A stretch of DNA of 64,000 nt, from the NCBI RefSeq assembly GCF_013387475.1, contig NZ_VWNB01000009.1, positions 1-64,000 of the forward strand. Direction: 5' to 3'. A program made the position numbers and the translations under genes. Numbering within the stretch: the first letter of the stretch is position 1; every line of letters starts with the position of its first letter. Below are positions 36,387 to 46,503 of the stretch, one piece after another. Below the pieces are notes generated by a model. That model saw nothing but the letters and a program-made list of their open reading frames with translations, made no database searches and was not told the origin of the DNA. This DNA is from Mariprofundus sp. KV. Its GTDB lineage: Bacteria > Pseudomonadota > Zetaproteobacteria > Mariprofundales > Mariprofundaceae.

Positions 36387-36452
36387 GCCCATCGTGGGCT
36401 CACACCCTTCGGGCTCGCTGAAGCGAGTCCAATTTCTCTATCCTGAGAAATT
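36383..36452 (-). repeat. Structured repeat, copy 2 (reverse orientation)
   Basis: Read on the minus strand: AATTTCTC-AGGATA-GAGAAATT, then CTCGCT/AGCGAG, then CCC-GAA-GGG, then a 9 bp stem GTGAGCCCA/TGGGCTCAC. The order and spacing equal those of 8034-8100 while the stem sequences differ. The priA stop codon lies in the first stem as read on the plus strand. It occupies much of the 214 bp gap after priA. The rest of the gap shows nothing I recognise. Confidence 0.55.
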
Positions 36453-36600
36453 GTGATGTGATCATTTCCAACTAAATGTCCCGATTAAAGGAGCGGTCAT
36501 CCGGGATTTGAGTCCGAGAGTTTAAAAGAGCTGAATTATTGGGCTACTGCTGAAATTTGAATTGGCGATAGTATCGGCAGCCGATGAATCAGGAGCAGTG

Positions 36601-37266
36601 ATGAAAAAAGGTTTCATGAAGTTGGTTAAGGATGTAACCGCTGCTCGGGAAGCGTGGGATGAGTTGCCGCTGAAATTTGCGCTGAGCATGGTGCTGGCTG
36701 TTGTGGTCTGTGAAATGGCTGCAGGGGCTTTGCTGGCGGGCTATGCGTTGCAGACGCAGTTGCTGATTCTGCGGCTGGCCGAACTGGTTGTGATCGGACT
36801 GCTTATTATCTATTTCAACGTGGGGGATAACCTCGGACTGCGCAGACCCGATGCTGAAGGTGTGCGGGTCTTTGCGCTGCTGGCCGGTATGACGCTGGTT
36901 CTGTTTACGGCGCTTCTGCTGGTTTTCCGCTTGCTGGACTACCCACTGCTTGCGCATCTTACTGCACCGCCATGGCTTGCAGGTCTGGCCGGGCTGCTGC
37001 TTATGGTGCTGTTGGCACCTGTGGTGGAGGAGCTGCTGTTTCGCGGTCTGATCTTTCGCCTGCTGCGCCGATCTTTCGGCATGGTTTTGTCGGTGTTGCT
37101 GAGTGCAGGCTGCTTTGCCCTGATGCATGGGCAGCCTGAGCTGCCACAAATCTTCGGCGGTATTGTTTTTGCACTGGCTTATGAGTGGAGTCGCAATCTA
37201 TGGGTTGCTGTTGCCCTCCACGCTGCTGGCAATGGCGCCATTCTGCTACTGGCTCTGTTTCATTAG
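36601..37266 (+). CDS. CPBP-family intramembrane metalloprotease
   Basis: The 221 residues have about six to seven membrane helices and the three CPBP (CAAX protease, bacteriocin-processing) motifs: [11 protein letters not shown] with the EExxxR core, FALMHGQPE, and VALHAAGN. These hold the putative zinc ligands. Natural substrate unknown. The ATG at 36601 has GGAG 6 nt upstream. An ATG at 36562 is also in frame. A GGCTCT/AGAGCC stem overlaps its stop codon, and a T-run lies about 15 nt later. Confidence 0.85.
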   Translation: MKKGFMKLVKDVTAAREAWDELPLKFALSMVLAVVVCEMAAGALLAGYALQTQLLILRLAELVVIGLLIIYFNVGDNLGLRRPDAEGVRVFALLAGMTLVLFTALLLVFRLLDYPLLAHLTAPPWLAGLAGLLLMVLLAPVVEELLFRGLIFRLLRRSFGMVLSVLLSAGCFALMHGQPELPQIFGGIVFALAYEWSRNLWVAVALHAAGNGAILLLALFH

Positions 37267-37343
37267 AGCCAGCAGTGACAGGCCGTTTCTTTTTTGCGCT
37301 TGCTTCATAGAGTGGGTCGTCTGAAATTGCAGATGGAGAAGTG

Positions 37344-40178
37344 ATGAGTGAGCCGGTGATTCGTGTCGAAGGGGCGCGGGTACATAATCTGAAAAATATC
37401 AGTCTGGAGATCCCCCGCGAAAAGCTGGTGGTGATCACCGGCGTATCCGGTTCGGGTAAATCCTCTCTGGCTTTTGATACCCTCTATGCTGAGGGGCAGC
37501 GGCGTTATGTTGAGTCACTCTCGGCCTATGCACGTCAGTTCCTCGGTATGATGGAGCGCCCCGATGTTGATGCTATCGAGGGGCTATCACCTGCCATCTC
37601 GATTGAGCAGAAGACCACCAGCCGTAATCCGCGCTCCACTGTCGGCACCATCACCGAAGTGTATGACTATCTGCGCCTGCTCTTTGCCCGTATTGGTCAG
37701 CCCTACTGCCACGGCTGTGGCAAACCGATCACCTCGCAGCCGGCCAGTGTGATTATTGATCAGCTGGAGAAGCTGGATGAGGGGGCCAAGGTGCAGCTGC
37801 TGGCCCCGATTGCACGCAATAAGAAGGGTGAATTTCGTAAAGAGCTGGAGAAGGCGGGCAAAGATGGTTTTGTGCGCGTGCGTATTGATGGCGAAGTGAT
37901 GCCAATTGAAGATGCGCCGGAGCTGCAGAAGCATATCAAACATAATATCGAGCTGGTGGTTGACCGGCTGGTGATCCGCGATGGTATCCGCACACGCCTG
38001 GCCGATTCGGTGGAGACTGCCCTGCGTTTCGGCGAAGGCATGATGATCGCGCTGATTGCCCACTCTTCAAATCAACCCGAGGAGCAGCTCTTCTCTGAGC
38101 GCTTTGCCTGCCCGGATTGCAATATCTCCTATCCCGAAATTGAGCCGCGTCTCTTCTCGTTTAACTCACCGGTGGGTGCCTGCCCCGCCTGTGATGGTCT
38201 GGGCAGTACAACGGTGTTTGATCCGGCACTGGTGGTGCCGGATGAGATGCTGTCGATCGCCGATGGTGCGATTGAGCCGTGGGCCGGTCGTGAAACATTT
38301 ATGTATCGCCAGACACTGGAGGCGGTAGCAGCGTTTGTCGGCTGTGATATGGAGACTCCGTTTAACCAGCTCTCCGAGGCTGCCCGCAAGGTCTTTCTCT
38401 ACGGCAGTGGTCGCGAAAAGATCCAGTTTATCTATGAGACACCGGGGCAGAATCGTACGGTTGAGCGTCCGTTTGAGGGGGTGATCCCCAACCTGGAGCG
38501 GCGCTGGCGCGAAACCGGTTCCGATGATGTGCGTGAGGCGCTCGCCAAATATATCGATACCATCAACTGCCCGAGCTGTGCCGGGTCACGACTGACAAGG
38601 GCGGCACGCCATGTGCGTATTAATGACAGATCACTGCCTGAGATTGTGGCCATGCCGCTGCGTGAAGCTGTGCAGTGGATCAATGCACTGACACTCTCCG
38701 AGCAGCAGACGACGATTGCCGAGAAGGTGGTTGAAGAGATCTCTGCTCGACTCGGATTTATGATCGAGGTGGGGCTGGATTATCTCTCGCTGGAGCGCAC
38801 ATCCGGTACACTCTCCGGTGGTGAGGCGCAGCGAATACGCTTGGCCACACAGATCGGTTCTGCACTGGTTGGCGTGTTGTATATCCTTGATGAGCCCTCT
38901 ATCGGCCTGCATCAGCGGGATAATGATCGCCTGCTGGCCACACTCAGGCGTTTAAGAGATCTCGGTAACAGTGTGATTGTGGTTGAGCATGATGAGGATG
39001 CGATCCGCAGTGCTGATTGGGTGATCGATATGGGGCCACTGGCCGGTGAGCATGGCGGTGAAGTGGTCGCGCAGGGCAGGTTGAACGATATTCTTAAGGC
39101 GAAAACATTGACCGCCGACTACCTCAGTGGCGTCAAAGCGATCAAGGTCCCCAAACGCCGTAAGGTGCTGAAAAAACATGATATGATCGGTGTTGAGGGT
39201 GCCAGTGAGCATAATCTGAAACAGGTCACGGCGCAGTTTCCGCTTGCCCGCTTCTCCTGTGTGACAGGGGTCTCCGGTTCCGGGAAATCGACACTGACCA
39301 ACGATACCCTGTTTCGCGCTTTGGCTCGCGCCAAGGGTTTGAAAACCGAGCGGGTTGGCAGTCATGCCGGGCTGATCGGGGATAGTCTGATCGACAAAAT
39401 TATCGATATCGATCAGGGGCCGATCGGTCGCACGCCACGCTCCAATCCGGCCACCTATACCGGCATCTTCACTCCGATTCGTGAGCTGTTTGCACATGTG
39501 CCTGAATCACGTGCCCGGGGTTATAAGCCGGGTCGTTTCTCTTTTAATGTCAAAGGGGGGCGCTGTGAGGCTTGTCAGGGTGATGGCATCATCAAGGTGG
39601 AGATGCATTTTCTGCCTGATGTCTATGTGCACTGTGAAACCTGTCAGGGTAAACGTTATAACCGCGAAACCCTCGATATCCGCTACAAGGGCAAAACCAT
39701 CGATGAGGTGCTGCACATGACGGTGGAGGAGGGGCTTGAGTTCTTTGCCGCCATTCCATCCCTGAAAAACCGGCTGACCACGCTCTCTCAGGTGGGGCTG
39801 GGTTACATTCAGCTCGGGCAATCGGCCACCACCCTCTCCGGTGGCGAAGCCCAGCGTGTCAAACTCTCCAAGGAGCTGGCCCGCAAGGCGACCGGTGACA
39901 CCCTCTATATCCTTGATGAGCCGACCACAGGCCTGCATTTTCATGATGTCGCCAAACTGCTTGATGTGCTGCATGCGCTGGTGGATCGCGGTAATACGGT
40001 GATTGTCATTGAACACAATCTCGATGTAATCAAAACCGCCGACTGGATTGTTGATATGGGACCGGAGGGTGGCGATAAGGGTGGTACGGTTGTGGTTGCC
40101 GGAACCCCTGAGCAGGTCGCTGCCTGTGATCAGTCGTGGACAGGCAGGTATTTGAAGGAGCACATTGCGGTCAATTGA
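37344..40178 (+). CDS. uvrA: UvrABC excision nuclease subunit A
   Basis: UvrA is the damage-sensing ATPase of nucleotide excision repair. The 944 residues have two ABC ATPase modules, each with GVSGSGKS, and signature LSGGEAQR in both halves. Zinc sites are CPDC/CPAC and CEAC/CETC. The ATG at 37344 has GGAG 5 nt upstream. A GTG at 37341 adds one residue. Length matches the family. Confidence 0.97.
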   Translation: MSEPVIRVEGARVHNLKNISLEIPREKLVVITGVSGSGKSSLAFDTLYAEGQRRYVESLSAYARQFLGMMERPDVDAIEGLSPAISIEQKTTSRNPRSTVGTITEVYDYLRLLFARIGQPYCHGCGKPITSQPASVIIDQLEKLDEGAKVQLLAPIARNKKGEFRKELEKAGKDGFVRVRIDGEVMPIEDAPELQKHIKHNIELVVDRLVIRDGIRTRLADSVETALRFGEGMMIALIAHSSNQPEEQLFSERFACPDCNISYPEIEPRLFSFNSPVGACPACDGLGSTTVFDPALVVPDEMLSIADGAIEPWAGRETFMYRQTLEAVAAFVGCDMETPFNQLSEAARKVFLYGSGREKIQFIYETPGQNRTVERPFEGVIPNLERRWRETGSDDVREALAKYIDTINCPSCAGSRLTRAARHVRINDRSLPEIVAMPLREAVQWINALTLSEQQTTIAEKVVEEISARLGFMIEVGLDYLSLERTSGTLSGGEAQRIRLATQIGSALVGVLYILDEPSIGLHQRDNDRLLATLRRLRDLGNSVIVVEHDEDAIRSADWVIDMGPLAGEHGGEVVAQGRLNDILKAKTLTADYLSGVKAIKVPKRRKVLKKHDMIGVEGASEHNLKQVTAQFPLARFSCVTGVSGSGKSTLTNDTLFRALARAKGLKTERVGSHAGLIGDSLIDKIIDIDQGPIGRTPRSNPATYTGIFTPIRELFAHVPESRARGYKPGRFSFNVKGGRCEACQGDGIIKVEMHFLPDVYVHCETCQGKRYNRETLDIRYKGKTIDEVLHMTVEEGLEFFAAIPSLKNRLTTLSQVGLGYIQLGQSATTLSGGEAQRVKLSKELARKATGDTLYILDEPTTGLHFHDVAKLLDVLHALVDRGNTVIVIEHNLDVIKTADWIVDMGPEGGDKGGTVVVAGTPEQVAACDQSWTGRYLKEHIAVN

Positions 40179-40202
40179 GTTCGTTTAATGTCGTCATAAG
40201 GG

Positions 40203-41759
40203 ATGAATAAGATGAGTATGAAGGGCAATCTTTTTGGTGGTATGACGGCGGCGGTGATCGCGCTGCCGCTGGCTCTGGCCTTTGGTGTTGCAAGTGGAAT
40301 GGGAGCTACTGCCGGCTTGTATGGCGCTATTGTTCTCGGGTTTGTGGCGGCATTGGTTGGTGGAACAGCAACGCAGATCTCCGGCCCGACCGGCCCGATG
40401 ACGGTCATGATCGCCTCAGCAGTTGTCGCGCTCAATGGTGATGCAGGCATGATTGCGGCCACTGTTTTTCTGGCCGGCCTTTTTCAGCTGCTGTTTGGTT
40501 TTGCCAGAGTCGGGGAGTTCGTTCGATATATCCCCTATCCGGTAATCTCCGGGTTCATGAGCGGTATCGGTGTCATCATTGTTGTCTTGCAGCTCAATCC
40601 GTTTCTCGGCGTGGCAAGCGAAGCTTCCGTATTGCATGTGCTGGCCTCACTGCCGCAGAGTGTTGCAGAGACCAATATGGATGCCTTTGTGCTGGCTCTG
40701 CTCTCTCTGGCGATCGTTTTTTTTACGCCTTCATCACTCAGTCGTTGGCTGCCATCACCCTTGATCGCACTGCTGGTGTTGACTCCGGTAAGCGCACTGT
40801 TCGATTTGCAGGTCGCCACGATTGGCAATATTCCTGCCGGGCTACCTGATTTCGTGATGCCTTCATTCTCACTGGCTCAGATCAGTGTCATCATGCCGCT
40901 TGCTTTTACGCTGGCCGTGCTGGGAACCATCGATTCGCTCCTCACCTCGATTGTCGCAGATTCATTGACTCAGACGCGCCATCGCCCCAATCGGGAGCTG
41001 TTTGGGCAAGGGCTTGGTAATGCGTTATGTGCTTTTGTCGGCGCTATTCCCGGTGCGGGGGCTACGATGCGTACGGTGATCAACATCAAAAGCGGCGGCA
41101 CCACCCACCTCTCAGGGATGTTTCACGCGCTGGTTTTGCTGCTGATCATTATCTTTTTTGCACCGCTGGCCTCAGCAATTCCACTTGCTGTACTGGCAGG
41201 TATTCTGATCAAAGTCGGAATCGATATTCTTGATTATCGCTTTATCGAGGTGTGGCGCGAAAGTCCGCGTCACGATCTGGCGATCATGGGCGCGGTCTTT
41301 TTCGTTACTGTCTTCATTGATCTGATTACGGCTGTGCTGATCGGGGTGGTTCTTGCATCACTCTCCATTGTCTACCGCATCACGCAGGCCACTCAGATCA
41401 ATCTGGTCAGCAAGGGGGCTGCCGGAGAGACGGTGGAGTTACCCGATCATACCCGGCTGATTCGTGTTGAGGGGGCTTTCTTCTTTGGCTCCAGCAGTGC
41501 TTTTGAACATCAGGTGAATATGGCGCTTGATACCAAAACCATGATTATCGATATATCCGCCGTTCCATTCCTCGATATCACTGCCATCTTTACGCTTAAG
41601 GATCTTCTGGCAACCCTGAAACGGAGTGGTGTTGAGGTTTATATCGTTGCCAGGAGCGAGCATCAGGATCAGTTGAAGCGGTTGAATATCGGCAGGCTGT
41701 TCGATATCGATAACTTCTCTCTGTCGCTCGAGGAAGTGACCGGAAGATTGAAGCTGTAG
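40203..41759 (+). CDS. SulP-family anion transporter, BicA-like
   Basis: The 518 residues include about 12 membrane helices and a C-terminal STAS domain (about 420-515, FFFGSSSAFEHQ and MIIDISAVPFLDITA). The segments FGGMTAAVIALPLALAFGVA, SGPTGPMTVMIASAV, ISGFMSGIGVIIVVLQLNPF, and TSIVADSLTQTRH resemble, from memory, cyanobacterial BicA sodium/bicarbonate symporters more than sulfate carriers. Bicarbonate uptake is therefore the favoured guess. Sulfate remains possible. It is 24 nt after uvrA. Confidence 0.85.
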   Translation: MNKMSMKGNLFGGMTAAVIALPLALAFGVASGMGATAGLYGAIVLGFVAALVGGTATQISGPTGPMTVMIASAVVALNGDAGMIAATVFLAGLFQLLFGFARVGEFVRYIPYPVISGFMSGIGVIIVVLQLNPFLGVASEASVLHVLASLPQSVAETNMDAFVLALLSLAIVFFTPSSLSRWLPSPLIALLVLTPVSALFDLQVATIGNIPAGLPDFVMPSFSLAQISVIMPLAFTLAVLGTIDSLLTSIVADSLTQTRHRPNRELFGQGLGNALCAFVGAIPGAGATMRTVINIKSGGTTHLSGMFHALVLLLIIIFFAPLASAIPLAVLAGILIKVGIDILDYRFIEVWRESPRHDLAIMGAVFFVTVFIDLITAVLIGVVLASLSIVYRITQATQINLVSKGAAGETVELPDHTRLIRVEGAFFFGSSSAFEHQVNMALDTKTMIIDISAVPFLDITAIFTLKDLLATLKRSGVEVYIVARSEHQDQLKRLNIGRLFDIDNFSLSLEEVTGRLKL

Positions 41760-41837
41760 TGGCGATCCGGCCATTATCTGAATATGCACCTGTAATTGCG
41801 AATGGATTGCATTAAGGCTCGCTGCTAGGTTGCTGGC

Positions 41838-42989
41838 ATGGGTGATCTGGAAGAGAAACTGAACGAATTACGCGTTGCGATTGATGCGGTTGATGATGAG
41901 GTGCTGGATCTGATCCGCAAGCGTGCGCAACTGGCCGCGCAGGTGGGTGAGGCCAAGCAGAACAAGGGCAATGCGCCATTTTATGTGCCGAGCCGTGAGG
42001 CCTCGATTATTCGCCGACTGCTGGCACGCAACGCTGTTGCTGCAGAGGCATCACACGAAACCAAGATTTCCGATGAGGCGATCCACGGTATCTACCGCGA
42101 GATCATCGGTGCCTGCCTGGCACTGGAGCATCCGATGACCATCGCCTACCTCGGCCCTGAAGGCACCTTTAGCCATACCGCTGCTACGCGTCAGTTTGGT
42201 GCAACACCAAAGTATCTGCCCTGCAGTTCGCTGGAGCTGGTGTTTGATGAAGTTGAAGCAGGCCGTGCCACCTATGGCGTTGTACCTGTCGAAAATGCGT
42301 TTGAGGGGGCGGTAACGCCAACGCTGGATCTCTTTGCTGATATGGAGCGCAACGTATTCATTTGTGCTGAAGTGCAGCTCTCGATCCACCATCATCTCTT
42401 CACCTATGCCGATTCACTTGATGAGATTGAGGTGGTGCTTTCGCATCCGCAGCCGCTGGGTCAGTGCCGTAACTGGCTGGCCTCACACCTGCCGAATGCG
42501 CAGATGATGGACTCATCCTCCACCATTCGTGCCGCGCAGATTGTCGAAGATGCAAAAGCTCACGGTTCCGGTTCGCTGGACTGGAAAAAGTGTGCTGTCA
42601 TTGGCCCCTACTCGATTGTTGACCGGTCGGAGCTGCCGCTGGTAGAGCGCAATATTGAAGATTATCATGATAATACGACCCGTTTTTATGTGATCGGTCA
42701 GCACGATTCACCGGCCTCAGGTGAGGATAAGACATCACTGGTGATGTCGATCAAGGATGAGCCGGGTGTACTGCATAACCTGATCGCATCCTTTGCCGGT
42801 CGCGGCATCGGCCTGACCCGTATTGAGTCCAGACCATCGAAGAAGAAGCTCTGGGAGTATGTCTTCTTTGTTGATGTGCAGGGCCATCGTGATGATACAA
42901 ATGTAGCTGAAGCGATAGCCGAGATTCAGGCTAAACCGGGCGGATTTATTAAGGTGCTGGGTTCCTATCCGGTCTCCAAACCTCTGTAA
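41838..42989 (+). CDS. pheA: Bifunctional chorismate mutase / prephenate dehydratase (P-protein)
   Basis: It makes phenylpyruvate from chorismate. The 383 residues have an AroQ chorismate mutase domain at 5-90 (LRVAIDAVDDEVLDLIRKRA), a dehydratase domain at about 98-285 (AYLGPEGTFSHTAA, VVPVENAFEGAV) and an ACT domain with GVLHNLIASFAGRGIGLTRI and ESRPSKKKLWEY, the phenylalanine-sensing ESRP motif. It leads the aromatic/histidinol gene run that continues into tyrA and aroA. Confidence 0.96.
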   Translation: MGDLEEKLNELRVAIDAVDDEVLDLIRKRAQLAAQVGEAKQNKGNAPFYVPSREASIIRRLLARNAVAAEASHETKISDEAIHGIYREIIGACLALEHPMTIAYLGPEGTFSHTAATRQFGATPKYLPCSSLELVFDEVEAGRATYGVVPVENAFEGAVTPTLDLFADMERNVFICAEVQLSIHHHLFTYADSLDEIEVVLSHPQPLGQCRNWLASHLPNAQMMDSSSTIRAAQIVEDAKAHGSGSLDWKKCAVIGPYSIVDRSELPLVERNIEDYHDNTTRFYVIGQHDSPASGEDKTSLVMSIKDEPGVLHNLIASFAGRGIGLTRIESRPSKKKLWEYVFFVDVQGHRDDTNVAEAIAEIQAKPGGFIKVLGSYPVSKPL

Positions 42990-43003
42990 AATTCATTTTT
43001 TTT

Positions 43004-43131
43004 ACCACTAAGACACTAAGGCACAAAGAAAACCTGGGAATAAAGGGCTTATTAAGCAGTGAGTAGAGTAGTGACATGTCTCAATACAAACAAAACAGAA
43101 GATTATCTTTGTCTCTCTGTACCTTTGTGGT
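43004..43131. repeat. 128 bp inverted-repeat element (ACCAC/GTGGT ends)
   Basis: The left end ACCACTAAGACACTAAGGCA and the right end, read in reverse, ACCACAAAGGTACAGAGAGA form a 25 bp inverted repeat with 18 matches. Each end itself shows a short period of about 8 nt (ACtAAGrC). Such ACCACNNAGRCAC ends recur as small non-coding elements in many bacterial genomes, from memory. Nothing is encoded inside. It fills the pheA-hisC gap. Confidence 0.65.
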
Positions 43132-43150
43132 TCAGGGATAGGGTTGGGTT

Positions 43151-44257
43151 ATGAGTATGGATTGGATGGCACGGGCTGTGCCGCAAACTGCAGGGCTATA
43201 CCCCTACGTGCCGGGCAAACCGGTGGAGACACTGTTGCGCGAAAAGGGGCTCTCCCGTGCCGTGAAACTGGCCTCCAATGAGAACCCTTATGGCCCCTCT
43301 CCCAAGGCAGTCATCGCCATGCAAAATGCTGCAGCGGGTGTGAATCGCTACCCCGATGGTGATGCCAATCTGTTGAAAGAGGCACTGGCCGCATTCCACC
43401 ATGTGAATCGCGATCAGCTGCTGCTGGGCAATGGCTCCAATGAGGTGCTGGATATCCTGATCCGTACCTTTGCCGGCGCCGGTGATGAGGTGGTCTTCTC
43501 CAGTCGCGGTTTTATTGTCTATGCGCTGGCTGCGCAGGCGGCAGGAGCTACTTCGGTGTCGATACCCGAGGCGGACGGCCTGACGCACGATCTGGATGCC
43601 ATGGCTGCAGCCGTGACTGAGAAGACCAAAGTGGTCTGTGTTGCCAATCCGAATAATCCGACCGGCACGCTGCATGGCAACAGCGCACTGCAGGCCTTTC
43701 TCGACAAGTTGCCGCGCAATGTGGTGGTGATTATCGATGAGGCCTATTACGAGTTTGTTGCAGATGAACAGGGTGATTCGGTGCATGAGCTTTCCCATCC
43801 CGGCCTGGTGATCAGCCGCACCTTCTCCAAGGCCTATGGGCTGGCGGGATGCAGAGTCGGCTATGCTATTGCAGATGCTCAGATCGTGGCGCTGGCCAAC
43901 CGTTACCGTGAACCGTTTAATCTTAATCTTCTGGCTCAGGTTGCAGCTGTTGCGGCACTGGATGATCGTGAGTGGGTGATGGCACGCGTGGCGGATAACA
44001 ATAGCCAGCGAGAGCGGCTTGAGTCTGCTCTCAAGACACTGGGGCTGCTTGGTGGCCGCTGCTTCGGCAACTTTGTGCTGTTGCAGCACAGCCAGTGCGC
44101 TGAAATTTTGCGCAGGCTGGAAGATAGGGGCATCATCCCACGCCCGCTGGCACCTTATGGCATGGCAGATTATCTGCGCATCTCGGTAGGCAGCGCAGAA
44201 GAGAATAGCGAATTTCTGCAGGGCTTGAATCTCATTCTTGCAGAGCTTCAGGAGTAG
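43151..44257 (+). CDS. hisC: Histidinol-phosphate aminotransferase (broad aromatic transaminase possible)
   Basis: A fold-type I PLP enzyme of 368 residues with NPNNPTGT, IDEAYYEF and SRTFSKAYGLAGCRVGY (PLP-binding Lys in FSKAYGL). LASNENPYGPSPKA is the HisC N-terminal motif. Its place between pheA and tyrA suggests it also transaminates phenylpyruvate or prephenate-derived acids, as seen for HisC-like AroJ enzymes. That role is an inference from position. It is 3 nt from tyrA. Confidence 0.93.
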   Translation: MSMDWMARAVPQTAGLYPYVPGKPVETLLREKGLSRAVKLASNENPYGPSPKAVIAMQNAAAGVNRYPDGDANLLKEALAAFHHVNRDQLLLGNGSNEVLDILIRTFAGAGDEVVFSSRGFIVYALAAQAAGATSVSIPEADGLTHDLDAMAAAVTEKTKVVCVANPNNPTGTLHGNSALQAFLDKLPRNVVVIIDEAYYEFVADEQGDSVHELSHPGLVISRTFSKAYGLAGCRVGYAIADAQIVALANRYREPFNLNLLAQVAAVAALDDREWVMARVADNNSQRERLESALKTLGLLGGRCFGNFVLLQHSQCAEILRRLEDRGIIPRPLAPYGMADYLRISVGSAEENSEFLQGLNLILAELQE

Positions 44258-44260
44258 TTT

Positions 44261-45157
44261 GTGTCCAACGCCAATAAACCACTGATTGGTCATCTTGTCA
44301 TTATCGGCGTCGGTCTTATCGGCGGCTCGGTAAGCCTTGCCCTGCAACGGGCGGGTATTGTCGGTCGTGTCACCGGCGTTGGTCGCAGTCGCGACAATCT
44401 TGAGCTGGCACAGAAGCTCGGTGTTGTTGATGGCTGGAGCCACGATGTGGCTGAGGCGGTGCGTGACGCTGATGTGGTGCTGCTGGCGGTGCCGATGAAC
44501 GCCTACGCCGCTGTTTTTTCTGCCATGGCTGATTCACTACCCGCATCTGCTGTGGTCACCGATGCCGGTAGCACCAAACAGAGTGCTATTACAGCTGCCC
44601 ACGCCTGCCTGCCAAATCCACAGCGTTTTATCGCTGCCCATCCGATTGCCGGAACAGAACAGTCCGGTGCCGGTGCCGCTTTTGCCGAACTGTTTGATAG
44701 GCGTCTGACGGTGATCACACCCGAGCAGGATTCTGATGCAGAGGCTCTGGCACTGGTTCAGCAACTCTGGGAGCAGACAGGTAGCCGCGTGGTCACTATG
44801 GATGCGTCAGAGCATGATGAGTTTCTCGCTTCGGTCAGCCATCTGCCGCATCTGGCAGCCTTTGCACTGGTTAATGCCGTGAGCAGGCAGAAACGGGACG
44901 GGCATGACCCTTTCTGTTTTGCCGCCGGTGGCTTCCGCGATTTTACCCGCATCGCTTCATCCTCGCCTGAGATGTGGCGCGATATCGCGTTGAGTAACCG
45001 CGATGCACTGTTGAGTCAGCTTGATGCCTTTCAGCAGGAGTTAAACGGACTGCGAGAGGCGCTGCTGGCCGATGATGCTGAGAGACTGTTGAATGAATTT
45101 ACTGCCGCCAGAGAAGCACGCGAAACGTGGCTGGCCAAACATGGGGAAGGTTTATAA
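44261..45157 (+). CDS. tyrA: Prephenate/arogenate dehydrogenase
   Basis: NAD(P)-dependent step to tyrosine. The 298 residues have the Rossmann start VIIGVGLIGGSVSLAL, VTDAGSTKQSAI and AAHPIAGTEQSGAGAA with the catalytic His, and the helical dimer domain. The start is GTG at 44261. The stop TAA overlaps the aroA ATG (TAATG). Confidence 0.95.
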   Translation: MSNANKPLIGHLVIIGVGLIGGSVSLALQRAGIVGRVTGVGRSRDNLELAQKLGVVDGWSHDVAEAVRDADVVLLAVPMNAYAAVFSAMADSLPASAVVTDAGSTKQSAITAAHACLPNPQRFIAAHPIAGTEQSGAGAAFAELFDRRLTVITPEQDSDAEALALVQQLWEQTGSRVVTMDASEHDEFLASVSHLPHLAAFALVNAVSRQKRDGHDPFCFAAGGFRDFTRIASSSPEMWRDIALSNRDALLSQLDAFQQELNGLREALLADDAERLLNEFTAAREARETWLAKHGEGL

Positions 45158-46500
45158 TGGAGATCGGTGGAACACTGATTGCAGGTCCTGCCAAAGGGCC
45201 ACTGAAAGGGGAGATTACTGTCCCCGGAGATAAATCGATGTCGCACCGTTCGGTGATGCTCGCCGCACTTGCCGATGGCGTCACAGAGATTCACGGCTTT
45301 CTGCCCGGTGATGACAACGTCGCTACCGCGCAGATGTTTATCGACATGGGTGTGAAGATCGAGTGGCTCAACAGTGAGAGAACTGCTCTGCGTGTGTTTG
45401 GTGTTGGTCTGCACGGGCTGCAACAACCTGAGAAGATGCTTGATGCCGGTAATGCAGGCACCTGCGTGCGGCTGATGACCGGCATTCTGGCTGGTCAGGA
45501 GTTTGAGAGTACGGTGACTGGTGATGCCAGCTTGTGTAAGCGCCCGATGAAGCGTGTGGTTGATCCCGTGCGCAAGATGGGAGCAACGGTAACTGGCAAC
45601 GATGACGGCAATCTGCTGCCGATCACCATCTGCGGTGGCAAGTTGAAGGCGATTCACCATGTTTCCGAGGTGGCCAGTGCGCAGGTGAAGTCGTGCGTGC
45701 TGCTGGCAGGCCTCTACGCCGATGGTGTAACAAAAGTAAATGAGCCGAAACCGACACGCGATCATACCGAGCGTATGCTGCCGCTGTTTGGGCAGCCGGT
45801 AGATGTGGCTGAAGATGGCACGATATCAATCGATCCGAACAACAGACTGACTGCCCCAGAGAGTGTGGTCGATATCCCTGCAGATCCATCCTCGGCCTGC
45901 TTCTTTGCAGTGGCGGCAAGCCTGGTGGATGGCTCGGATGTGACGCTGAAATCGATTGGTATCAATCCTCGCCGTGATGGCTGGCGTCGGGTGATGGCGG
46001 ATATGGGCGCTAAGCTCACGCTGGAGAATGAGGCGAAAGTGGGCGAAGAGCCTGTCGCTGATGTTCGTGTTCATTCCGGTGGTCTGCATGGCATGCATGT
46101 GGATGCCGATGATGTGCCGGATGCCATTGATGAGTTTCCGGTGATCTTTGCAGCAGCGGCTCTGGCCGATGGTGAGTTCGTGCTTGAGGATGCTGAAGAG
46201 TTGAGGGTGAAAGAGTCCGACCGCATCAGTGCTATGGCCGATGCCCTGAGTGCAGCAGGCGCTGATATTGATGAGCGTCCGGATGGCGCACGCATTCGCG
46301 GTCTGGCACAGCTGAAAGGTGGCGCCGATGTTGATGCGCTCGGTGATCACCGTATCGCCATGGCGATGGCCGTGGCGGCACAGCGGGCTGAGGGTGAGAT
46401 TCGTATCCATAATGCTGCGGCGATTGCCACCAGTTTCCCCAATTTTGTGGCGCTGGCACAGAGTATTGGCATGAATGTGCGCTGGCAGGATGAGGTGTAA
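45157..46500 (+). CDS. aroA: 3-phosphoshikimate 1-carboxyvinyltransferase (EPSP synthase)
   Basis: Sixth step of the shikimate pathway. The 447 residues include GEITVPGDKSMSHRSVMLAA (phosphate-binding), LDAGNAGTCVRLMTG and KRPMKRVVDPVRKMGA. The C-terminal motifs are RVKESDRISAMA and LGDHRIAMAMAVA. The LDAGNAGTC sequence and the GDKSMSHR start place it among AroA types of uncertain class; the class was not analysed further. It overlaps tyrA by one base and is 3 nt from cmk. Confidence 0.96.
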   Translation: MEIGGTLIAGPAKGPLKGEITVPGDKSMSHRSVMLAALADGVTEIHGFLPGDDNVATAQMFIDMGVKIEWLNSERTALRVFGVGLHGLQQPEKMLDAGNAGTCVRLMTGILAGQEFESTVTGDASLCKRPMKRVVDPVRKMGATVTGNDDGNLLPITICGGKLKAIHHVSEVASAQVKSCVLLAGLYADGVTKVNEPKPTRDHTERMLPLFGQPVDVAEDGTISIDPNNRLTAPESVVDIPADPSSACFFAVAASLVDGSDVTLKSIGINPRRDGWRRVMADMGAKLTLENEAKVGEEPVADVRVHSGGLHGMHVDADDVPDAIDEFPVIFAAAALADGEFVLEDAEELRVKESDRISAMADALSAAGADIDERPDGARIRGLAQLKGGADVDALGDHRIAMAMAVAAQRAEGEIRIHNAAAIATSFPNFVALAQSIGMNVRWQDEV

Positions 46501-46503
46501 CGC

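Noticed and set aside
43196-44443. A 415-codon antisense frame across hisC and tyrA
   Set aside because: It is antisense to clear enzymes with full motif sets; composition is typical of a reverse-strand shadow.
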